A stretch of 64,000 bases of DNA from Comamonadaceae bacterium (GTDB lineage Bacteria > Pseudomonadota > Gammaproteobacteria > Burkholderiales > Burkholderiaceae_C), in NCBI GenBank assembly GCA_027488115.1, contig JAIYCG010000044.1, positions 1 through 64,000 on the forward strand, given 5' to 3'. Positions 55,829 to 62,862 of the stretch are shown in pieces. The position numbers and the translations under genes are program-made. Numbering within the stretch: position 1 is the stretch's first letter; every line of letters starts with the position of its first letter. The notes under the pieces are model-generated. The model did not search any database. It saw only the letters and a program-made list of their open reading frames with translations, and was not told the origin of the DNA.

Positions 55829-56251
55829 ATGAAAATTACTTTGAGTGCATTTTTAATCTTATTCTTTTCTACACTGGTTTCAAACGCATTTGCAGCATTA
55901 ACTGATCCGATTGATCCTAAGGTATCTGTCAATTTCAGCTTTGAGCAACGAATTTCACATGCCAGACAACTTTACGCCCAGCTGAAAGAAGCAACTACTG
56001 CTGAGCGCTTGGCATATTTTGAAAAGTCAATTGAAGCGATCAAAAAACTAACGCCTGAAGAGCGCCTTTTTTTGAGCGAAAAATTCAAAGTTCAATGGAA
56101 GAAGCTTTCAGATGAACAAAAAAAAGAAATCAAGCAAGAAGCCAGAAATTACATTAATTCACTTCCAGAAGCTGAGAGAAAAGAATTAAGAAAACGCAGA
56201 GAAAAGATGCTGGAGTTCATGTCACCAGAGGAGAGAAAACATTGGCCTTAA
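55829..56251 (+). CDS. DUF3106-like exported protein
   Basis: This 140-residue protein has a signal peptide (to about residue 22) and a helical mature domain with repeated L-T-P-E-E-R-L-F-L, L-S-D-E-Q-K-K and M-S-P-E-E-R-K-H-W motifs. The same spacing occurs in DUF3106 and Spy-like proteins. It may act with the Spy-like protein as a periplasmic sensor or chaperone; this is inferred from position just upstream of the sigma factor. Confidence 0.75.
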   Translation: MKITLSAFLILFFSTLVSNAFAALTDPIDPKVSVNFSFEQRISHARQLYAQLKEATTAERLAYFEKSIEAIKKLTPEERLFLSEKFKVQWKKLSDEQKKEIKQEARNYINSLPEAERKELRKRREKMLEFMSPEERKHWP

Positions 56252-56281
56252 TTGATTTGGCTTGATTAACATTCAGATTCC

Positions 56282-56824
56282 ATGAGCGATTTCTCAAATT
56301 GGGCGTCAGAAAAAGAACTACTGCTTCTGGCTAAAAAAGGAGAGGTAGTTGCTGTTAAGTTTTTGATGAATTTGTTGTTAAAGCCTGGACATGCTATGGC
56401 TTGGCGAATTCTCAGGAACCAAGCTGATGCGGAAGAGGTAGTCCAAGAGGCTGTATTTCAGTTGTGGCGTTCAGCCGAGCAGTTTGAAGGCAAGTCATCT
56501 TTAAAGACTTACTTCACTACGATTGTGATGCGGGAGTGCCATTCATTTTTGAAATATCGACGCCAACAAGAAGACTTTGATACTTGGAATGACACGCATG
56601 AAGAGATTGCACCTTTTCAAATCGATTTGAGACTTCATCAAGAAATTATTCAGCACAGTTTGGAAAAGTTATCAAGTAAACAAAGAATGGCTTTAGTTTT
56701 ATGGGCATTTCATGACATGACTGCAGAAGAGATAGGCCTGGTCATGGACTTAAATAAGAATGCTGTTGATCAGCTTCTGTGGCGAGCGAAAGTTTCGCTT
56801 AGAAAAGAATTGGCAGAAAGATGA
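56282..56824 (+). CDS. ECF sigma factor (RNA polymerase sigma-70 family)
   Basis: This 180-residue protein has sigma region 2 with N-Q-A-D-A-E-E-V-V-Q-E-A-V-F-Q-L-W-R at about residues 46-63 and region 4 with L-S-S-K-Q-R-M-A-L-V-L-W and E-E-I-G-L-V-M-D-L-N-K-N-A-V-D-Q-L at about 132-165. It overlaps the next gene by four bases. It should direct transcription of its own operon or other envelope genes. Base composition is AT-rich, consistent with transfer. Confidence 0.93.
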   Translation: MSDFSNWASEKELLLLAKKGEVVAVKFLMNLLLKPGHAMAWRILRNQADAEEVVQEAVFQLWRSAEQFEGKSSLKTYFTTIVMRECHSFLKYRRQQEDFDTWNDTHEEIAPFQIDLRLHQEIIQHSLEKLSSKQRMALVLWAFHDMTAEEIGLVMDLNKNAVDQLLWRAKVSLRKELAER

Positions 56825-57132
56825 TGATGCAAGACGAAACCGAAAAACAAGCTATTCGAAATCTGATGCAAGCTGCATCGGAGCCTGAAATGCGCTCTGA
56901 TTTTGAAACCAGGTTGACCCAGGAATGGCTAGAAAAAGCACATGCAAATCATGTGACAGAAAAAACTCCCAAGTATTTGCAAATTTTGACCCTGCCCTCT
57001 CAGCCATTGAGATTCGGATTAGCTTTGCTACTTTTGATAGTTATTGGATTCGGCTATTGGCAGCATCTGCGTGAGCTAGAGGAATTACGCAAATTTGATG
57101 TGCTCTTGGAGTTTTCAATGGGAATCCTATGA
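56821..57132 (+). CDS. Probable anti-sigma factor, single membrane span
   Basis: This protein of 103 residues has an acidic cytoplasmic N-terminal half (M-R-S-D-F-E-T-R-L-T-Q-E-W-L), one hydrophobic segment at about 64-80 (F-G-L-A-L-L-L-L-I-V-I-G-F-G-Y) and a short periplasmic tail. The position directly behind the sigma gene, with overlapping start and stop, is the classic anti-sigma arrangement. No zinc motif is visible. Function inferred. Confidence 0.75.
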   Translation: MMMQDETEKQAIRNLMQAASEPEMRSDFETRLTQEWLEKAHANHVTEKTPKYLQILTLPSQPLRFGLALLLLIVIGFGYWQHLRELEELRKFDVLLEFSMGIL

Positions 57133-58712
57133 TCCAATTCGCCTTTTTCCTATTCCGTGCCGCTGCAGTTTTATTGAGTGTGTTTATTTCAGCTTGTGGT
57201 GGGGGAGGAGGTTCTTCTAATGTTGTCCAAGTTACCACGCCTTCCACGACAAGTACACCCGATACGATAAATTCCAACTTATTCACTCTGACTAGCACTG
57301 AGGTTGGGCAAGACGGTCTTTTATCGTCAGATTCAACTTGTGATGGTTCTGGTTCCAGTCCCTCGTTGACTTGGCGTAACCCACCTTCAGGAACCAAGTC
57401 ATTTGCGCTGTTGATGAGCACAGACCCAGGTGACGGCGTTTTGAAATACAACTGGGTTAACTACAACTTGTCCGCAACATTGACGGGTCTTTCGAAGAAT
57501 TCAATTTTGGTGGGTACCTACGGCGCGGGTAGTGATGGGCCTACGCTAGCTTATCAACCTCCATGCTCCCAAGGGCCTGGCTTGAAGAAATACAAATTCA
57601 CCTTGTACGCGCTTTCTTCTTCAACGCCTTTGAAAACTTCGACCTCTGCTCCTACTGGTGCAGATTTGCTCACATTGATTGCAAACGGTATTTTGGGACA
57701 AGCCAGTATAGAGGCGGGCTATTCAAGAACCAGCACTTCGTCGGGTGCTTCAGCGGCTTGCCAATGGGTAAGAAGTTCAATTCAAGTCAGCGCGCATGTT
57801 CCAGTCAGTGTGAATTGTGATGAGAAGTATGCTTACGTTAGTTCCAAGGGCTTGCCTTCACACACCATGATGAACGGCATTCTTGCGACCAATTTGCAGG
57901 TACCTACTGCACAAAATTTTTGGGGCAGCAATGGTTGGAAAATTCCATTGACACCTGAGATTGCAGTCAATCCAGTTTCGGCAGTAGACGGCCCAATTGG
58001 TGTGGCTGTGAATGGCGTCCCACTTTTTAACCCCTGTAAACAAGGGGGTTGTCAAAACGGCGATACCAAGGTACTGGGTGAGCTAGACGTCTGTAATGGC
58101 CATGCTGGCAGAGCAGATGATTATCACTACCATGCAGCGCCTACTTGTTTAATGGCCACCAAACCCGACAGCTACTGGAATACTCATCCGGTGGGATGGG
58201 CTCTGGATGGATATGGCATTTTTGGGTTCAATAATCCGGATGGTCAAATTGCAAGTCGCGATGGCGTCTGTGGCGGAAATACAAGCAGCGTCAGCAATGC
58301 CCCTCCTGGCTATAGCTACCATGTCACAGCTGTGTCGCCCTACATCTTGTCTTGTTTCAGGGGGGTGCCAAGCCCAGATTTAGCGAACCAGGCCTCGAAA
58401 TTTTCGCCTATGCGACAGCCGCCTGTGACGCCCTTTGGTGTGTCAAATATGACTTTGTCGACGGACAGTTCAGATGCATATCAGGTTCTTGAGTTTACAT
58501 CCGACAAATCATTTACCAGCACCCAAAACGGCAAAGACAGTTATGCCAATTCACCTGGTACCTACAAAATTCGCTACAAAGCATTGGCCGACAGTGATTT
58601 GGAAATGGCATTGGCTAAAACTGAAAACAAAGGAAAGTCATCGTGCTGGGCATTTCAATTTAAAAATTCTACCGGTGCTTCTAATCAACCCGATGTGATT
58701 TACTGCAAATGA
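57129..58712 (+). CDS. Lipoprotein with PEBP-like and YHYH domains
   Basis: This protein of 527 residues has a lipoprotein signal ending S-A-C (Cys at about residue 22), then a G-rich spacer. Residues about 45-190 resemble a phosphatidylethanolamine-binding (YbhB) domain, with F-A-L-L-M-S-T-D-P-G-D and Y-K-F-T-L-Y-A-L. Residues about 200-500 contain the YHYH motif at 332-335 (D-D-Y-H-Y-H-A-A-P) and H-P-V-G-W-A-L-D-G-Y-G-I-F-G. The PEBP-YHYH arrangement is unusual. The protein is probably anchored to the outer membrane; the ligand is unknown. Confidence 0.82.
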   Translation: MIQFAFFLFRAAAVLLSVFISACGGGGGSSNVVQVTTPSTTSTPDTINSNLFTLTSTEVGQDGLLSSDSTCDGSGSSPSLTWRNPPSGTKSFALLMSTDPGDGVLKYNWVNYNLSATLTGLSKNSILVGTYGAGSDGPTLAYQPPCSQGPGLKKYKFTLYALSSSTPLKTSTSAPTGADLLTLIANGILGQASIEAGYSRTSTSSGASAACQWVRSSIQVSAHVPVSVNCDEKYAYVSSKGLPSHTMMNGILATNLQVPTAQNFWGSNGWKIPLTPEIAVNPVSAVDGPIGVAVNGVPLFNPCKQGGCQNGDTKVLGELDVCNGHAGRADDYHYHAAPTCLMATKPDSYWNTHPVGWALDGYGIFGFNNPDGQIASRDGVCGGNTSSVSNAPPGYSYHVTAVSPYILSCFRGVPSPDLANQASKFSPMRQPPVTPFGVSNMTLSTDSSDAYQVLEFTSDKSFTSTQNGKDSYANSPGTYKIRYKALADSDLEMALAKTENKGKSSCWAFQFKNSTGASNQPDVIYCK

Positions 58713-59311
58713 TCGAAGCTCTTAAAGTAGTAAGCAGAGGTCACTTGGCCTTGCATGTTGCATGCTTTTTTTTAGTGACTCTGACTTTGCCTTTGCATTT
58801 CGCAAGCGCGCATGAGGTCGAGACCAACCGATTGAGCCTAGTTCAGAGAGAGCCTTCACACGTATCAGCCACTTTCTATGTCAGCCCATTTGATTATTTT
58901 CAACCTGTTCTAGATGCTCAGATTACCCAACAATTGGCCTATGTCCATTTGGCCAGCTTGGATGATGAGGTTTTTGCAGCTTTGCACACGAGTGCGCAAG
59001 CATATTACAAACAAAAAATCACGTTCAAAGTGAACAAAGATAAATGGGCTCAGCTGAGCAATTGGCAATTTTCAAATTGGCAATTGATTAAAACAAATGT
59101 ACAGCAACATTTGGCTCAACAATTGTTGAATCCGGGTTCACATGTGCACATTGAACCCGTTCAATTTGCAGTTCAGCTGACCGGCGGCCCTGATCTGTCA
59201 CCACTTCAGCCCTATCTACCTTCGAATTGGGGCAAGATTCTGGTGGTTGCCAGTAAGCCTAAGCAAATTTGGTTAGACAGTTCACAAGGCCGTACATGGA
59301 TCAAATTCTAA
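58709..59311 (+). CDS. Exported protein of unknown function
   Basis: This 200-residue protein has an N-terminal hydrophobic segment ending near S-A-H (residue 35) and continues E-V-E-T-N-R-L-S-L-V. The mature sequence starting H-E-V resembles the N-terminus of HupE-type exported domains but lacks the membrane part. It overlaps both the YHYH lipoprotein and the first metallophosphoesterase genes by a few bases. No catalytic motif is visible. Confidence 0.7.
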   Translation: MIEALKVVSRGHLALHVACFFLVTLTLPLHFASAHEVETNRLSLVQREPSHVSATFYVSPFDYFQPVLDAQITQQLAYVHLASLDDEVFAALHTSAQAYYKQKITFKVNKDKWAQLSNWQFSNWQLIKTNVQQHLAQQLLNPGSHVHIEPVQFAVQLTGGPDLSPLQPYLPSNWGKILVVASKPKQIWLDSSQGRTWIKF

Positions 59312-60810
59312 ATTGGCGATTATTTTATTTTGGCCTATGCCTTTCTTCAGTATTGACCGCCTGTGGTGGAAGTGGCGGAAGTACATCTGTTGCAACCAAT
59401 GATTCAGTAAGCAGTACGACGAGTTCAGCGACCACAATTGTGTCTAATCCTGTTGTGGTGGGACTCGGTACAAGTAGTGAATTTGATGGAACCTGGGTCA
59501 TGGGGTCTCCAACGACAGAGGGTGTTACTTTCAATGTCCACAGTCCAAACCAAGCGGGTCTTGTAGCAATTGACTATGGTGTTACCAGCCTTCAATACAC
59601 GCAACAACTTCAAGCTGCACCGCTAGAAATCGACAAGCCATTGGAGTTACGTCTTCAAAATTTAAAGCCTGGAACACGTTACTTTTATCGATTGTTATTT
59701 CAGAGCAGTATCAGCAAGCAATGGACTGCCACACCAGAGTATGAATTCCAAACAGCGAAGCAAGCAGGGCAGTCTTTCATGTTTGCCATTCAGGGCGATT
59801 CCCACCCAGAGCGTCTGAAAACACAATTTGATGCAGATTTGTACAAGCGAACTTTGCTGCGCGCTGCAGCAGACAAGCCAGATTTTTATATTTTGAGTGG
59901 GGATGACTTTAGCGTTGATACGCTGAATCCGGACACCATCAATGCGGCCCAAGTTCGTGAGCGCTATACATTGCAAAGGCCATATTTGAATTTGATTGGT
60001 CGAACATCACCACTTTTCTTGGTCAATGGTAATCATGAACAGGCTGCTAGATATTTATTGGATGGTACGCCAAACAACGTTGCAGTTTGGGCTCAAAATT
60101 CACGAAATTCTTTGTACTCTCAACCAGCTCCAGACAGTTTTTACTCTGGAAATACAGAGTTGATTCCTTATATTGGCCTACTTCGCAATTACTTTTCTTG
60201 GACCTGGGGTGATGCACTGTTTGTTGTGATTGATCCCTATTGGGAATCTCCGATTGCTGTGGACAATCAGTTTGGGGGCACAACTAAGCGACAGAGTATG
60301 TGGGATGTGACTCACGGCGATGCACAATATGCTTGGTTAAAAAGAACCCTCGAGCAAAGCAAAGCCAAATATAAATTTGTGTTTGCTCACCACGTCATGG
60401 GTACTGGTAGAGGCGGTATTGAATTGGCGAAGTTGTGGGAGTGGGGTGGTGAAAGCCAAAATGGACAATTTGAATTTGTGACACAACGGCCTTCTTGGAC
60501 CACGCCTATTCATCAGCTCATGGTGGCCAACAAGGTAAGTATTTTTTTTCAAGGGCATGACCACATATGGGTACGACAAAAATTGGATGGTGTCACCTAT
60601 CAAACCCTTTCTCAGCCAGCCGATCCCAATTACTCACTTTGGAATTCAGACGCCTATCTAACAGGCGATAAATTTCCTAACACTGGTTATACGCGTGTCA
60701 GCGTCAGTCCCAGTCAAGTCAAAGTGGAGTACGTCAGAACCTATCTGCAAAAAGATGAGGGACCTGGCAAGGTTCACGGCGAAGTAGCATTTACTTACAC
60801 GTTACCTTGA
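59296..60810 (+). CDS. Metallophosphoesterase lipoprotein 1
   Basis: This protein of 504 residues has a signal with lipobox L-T-A-C-G (Cys at about residue 22), a Ser/Thr/Gly spacer, a fibronectin-like N-terminal domain (L-K-P-G-T-R-Y-F-Y-R-L), and the purple-acid-phosphatase type metal site: D168 and H170 in G-D-S-H, G-D-D, N246-H247-E248, H near 365 and G420-H421-D422-H423. It should hydrolyse a phosphoester outside the cytoplasm. It overlaps the preceding gene by 16 bases. A second paralog follows. Confidence 0.9.
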   Translation: MDQILNWRLFYFGLCLSSVLTACGGSGGSTSVATNDSVSSTTSSATTIVSNPVVVGLGTSSEFDGTWVMGSPTTEGVTFNVHSPNQAGLVAIDYGVTSLQYTQQLQAAPLEIDKPLELRLQNLKPGTRYFYRLLFQSSISKQWTATPEYEFQTAKQAGQSFMFAIQGDSHPERLKTQFDADLYKRTLLRAAADKPDFYILSGDDFSVDTLNPDTINAAQVRERYTLQRPYLNLIGRTSPLFLVNGNHEQAARYLLDGTPNNVAVWAQNSRNSLYSQPAPDSFYSGNTELIPYIGLLRNYFSWTWGDALFVVIDPYWESPIAVDNQFGGTTKRQSMWDVTHGDAQYAWLKRTLEQSKAKYKFVFAHHVMGTGRGGIELAKLWEWGGESQNGQFEFVTQRPSWTTPIHQLMVANKVSIFFQGHDHIWVRQKLDGVTYQTLSQPADPNYSLWNSDAYLTGDKFPNTGYTRVSVSPSQVKVEYVRTYLQKDEGPGKVHGEVAFTYTLP

Positions 60811-60820
60811 AAGGGTATTC

Positions 60821-62314
60821 ATGTTATTTGATCCACTTCGTTTATTCACTCTTGTTTTTGTCAGTGTAATTTGTATTGGTTGCGGAGGAGGTAGTGGAGG
60901 ATCAGCCTCTGTTGTGGTTAGTGCGGATGCAAGCAGCAGTTCAGCGGCAGTTGTTACGTTGCCGCCTTCGACAGATGTATCTCAGGTCTTTGAGGGAAAT
61001 ATCCTACTGGCTGCACCCACAGACACCAGCATCAAAATGTTGGTGTTGACGCCAAGGTCTGGTTCAATTGCTGTGAATTATCAATCCAATTTGGCGATGC
61101 AAGATCTTCAATGGCCTGCTGGTATGGTGACGCCAAATGTACCCAAAGAAATTGTCTTGTCAGGTCTGAAAGCCAACACAAGATATACCTACAGGTTGTC
61201 AATGCAAACAACATCTGGCACTTTGATTTCATCGGCTTATACCTTTACCACGGCAAAGCCTACTGGTTCAACCTTCACGTTTACCCTTCAAGCAGATTCT
61301 CACTTAGATGAAAACTCTGACCTAGCGGTCTACAAACAAACTTTGGGGAATATTTTGTTTGATCAGCCCGATTTCCATATCGATTTGGGCGATACCTTCA
61401 TGACGGAAAAATACAGCGAGCCCTTGTCGCCAACGCTTCAAGCAGCTACGAATGCCGATATCGTGAACCAGCGCTATATTTATGAGAGAAATAATTTTGG
61501 ATTAATCAGCCATTCATCACCATTGTTCTTGGTTAATGGAAACCACGACGGTGAACTAGGCTGGATGCTCAACGGCACTAAAAACAGTCTTCCCGTTTGG
61601 GCTACAAGCGCGAGACAAACCTATTTCGCCAATCCTCAGCCCAATGGTTTTTATTTGGGTGATACCTTGAAGGACACGTTGACGGGAGAACGAGCTTCTT
61701 GGTATTCATGGCATTGGGGCGATGCCTTGTTTGTCGTGCTTGATCCATATTGGAACAGTCCGGCTCAGTCTAGTAAGGATGGCTGGAACCTCACCTTGGG
61801 AGACAGGCAATATCAATGGCTTGTCAAGACTTTGGCCGAAAGCCAAGCCAAGCACAAAATGTTATTCATCCACAATTTGGTGGGTGGTTTGGACGGACAA
61901 ATGAGGGGCGGGGTGGAGGCTGCACCATTTTTTGAGTGGGGTGGTAAAAATTTAGATGGCAGTGCTGGTTTTAGTTCACGCAGACCTGGCTGGGAGTTAC
62001 CGATTCACGACCTATTGGTCAAGTACAAAGTGAAGGCTGTCTTTCATGGCCATGATCATTTGTATGCCAAACAAGATTTGGATGGCATTGTGTACCAGAC
62101 GGTGCCTCAACCTAGCGCTAAAAACTTCAGCAATGGTCCAAGCATTGCCAAAGATTATCACTACAACTCTGGGGAAATTCTGAGTAGCTCTGGTCACTTG
62201 AGAGTCAAAGTCTCGCCGACTCAAATTAGTGCTGAATATGTTCGATCTTGGTTGCCATCACAAGAAACGACAACTCGAAAAAACAGGCAAGTTGATGCCA
62301 GTTGGTCGAACTAA
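60821..62314 (+). CDS. Metallophosphoesterase lipoprotein 2
   Basis: This protein of 497 residues is a paralog of the previous gene with the same plan: lipobox I-G-C-G (Cys at about 21), glycine/serine-rich spacer, an FnIII-like domain and metal site residues D159, H161, the G-D-T loop, N241-H242-D243 and G410-H411-D412-H413. Sequence has diverged substantially, including the D-for-E substitution in the NH(D/E) motif. It is the last gene of the island operon. Confidence 0.9.
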   Translation: MLFDPLRLFTLVFVSVICIGCGGGSGGSASVVVSADASSSSAAVVTLPPSTDVSQVFEGNILLAAPTDTSIKMLVLTPRSGSIAVNYQSNLAMQDLQWPAGMVTPNVPKEIVLSGLKANTRYTYRLSMQTTSGTLISSAYTFTTAKPTGSTFTFTLQADSHLDENSDLAVYKQTLGNILFDQPDFHIDLGDTFMTEKYSEPLSPTLQAATNADIVNQRYIYERNNFGLISHSSPLFLVNGNHDGELGWMLNGTKNSLPVWATSARQTYFANPQPNGFYLGDTLKDTLTGERASWYSWHWGDALFVVLDPYWNSPAQSSKDGWNLTLGDRQYQWLVKTLAESQAKHKMLFIHNLVGGLDGQMRGGVEAAPFFEWGGKNLDGSAGFSSRRPGWELPIHDLLVKYKVKAVFHGHDHLYAKQDLDGIVYQTVPQPSAKNFSNGPSIAKDYHYNSGEILSSSGHLRVKVSPTQISAEYVRSWLPSQETTTRKNRQVDASWSN

Positions 62315-62483
62315 TTTGTATGGCATCAAACATTATCTTGATTTCTATCGGTCAGAAGAGCCCCCGGATTAACAGTCTGTATCTTGGTCAAGGTGTATGA
62401 ACGTTTCTTCCACATTTGCTTCCACGCTGCTGTAGATCGCTTTTAATCTATTGATTTATATGGGTTATTTTTTATTGAAGCTG
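62315..62483. other. Island right end, non-coding
   Basis: No gene is visible. A diverged copy of the left-end block lies at 62401-62463, including TTCCACA at 62408-62414 and TTCCACG at 62420-62426, and it ends directly in front of the right attachment site. Confidence 0.55.
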
Positions 62484-62538
62484 CTCATAATCCTTTGGTC
62501 CCAGGTTCAAGTCCTGGTGGGCCCACCACTTTAAAAGC
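62484..62538. repeat. Right attachment site of the island
   Basis: An exact 55-base copy of 54307-54361 comprising half the anticodon loop, the T arm, CCA and the start of the terminator. The tRNA is not complete here, so this is the duplicate and not a functional gene. The following hairpin differs from the left one by a few bases. Confidence 0.9.
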
Positions 62539-62575
62539 GACTCATTCGAGTAGCTTTTTTCTTGCATCTAAACAT

Positions 62576-62620
62576 CTTCCACACGCTTGCTTCGACTCCT
62601 ATAAGTCGTGGATCTGTATG
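62576..62620. repeat. Third copy of the arm-type block, outside the island
   Basis: TTCCACAC (62577-62584) and TTCGACTCCTATAAGTCG (62591-62608) match the left end block at 54550-54581. Its place beyond the right attachment site suggests a second element was once inserted in tandem, or that the site was transposed with the repeat. Confidence 0.6.
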
Positions 62621-62643
62621 GAGAAAAATGACACGCAAAAAAG

Positions 62644-62862
62644 TTAGACGCTAGGCACTGAGTCAGGTACCCCCAGTTTACGCAGCATCCAACCCATAGG
62701 GCAGACATTGGTAAAGCCAAACTGAAACAGATTGGCGCCTACAAATGCGGTGAATGCCAAAGCCCATGAACTGACAAACAGCGGACTGCCCTCAATGCCC
62801 AAGGCAAGTGAGGCCAAGATAAAAATACCAGCGAATATGCGAATGTAGCGTTCAACGGTCAT
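62644..62862 (-). CDS. DUF2892 membrane protein
   Basis: This 72-residue protein has two short hydrophobic segments and the DUF2892 pattern M-T-V-E-R-Y-I-R-I...N-L-F-Q-F-G-F-T-N-V-C-P-M. Some family members are fused to rhodanese domains, and the C-P-M cysteine may be reactive. It overlaps the RND permease end by four bases, so it belongs to the same unit. Confidence 0.85.
   Translation of the reverse strand: MTVERYIRIFAGIFILASLALGIEGSPLFVSSWALAFTAFVGANLFQFGFTNVCPMGWMLRKLGVPDSVPSV

Larger units (their letters stand above)
54307..62538. mobile_element. Genomic island at the CAT tRNA gene
   Basis: Two identical 55-base direct repeats bound a nine-gene, AT-rich, single-direction operon with no housekeeping function. 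Insertion restores or duplicates the tRNA 3' end, as integrative elements do. No integrase, excisionase or replication gene is present, so the island is either a relic or depends on an integrase elsewhere. Repeats resembling arm-type integrase sites occur near both ends. Cargo: secreted or lipid-anchored proteins plus a sigma/anti-sigma pair. Confidence 0.82.

Noticed and set aside
62484..62538. Second tRNA gene at the right end of the island
   Set aside because: Only the 3' part is present, without an acceptor 5' half or D arm, so it is a repeat and not a functional tRNA.
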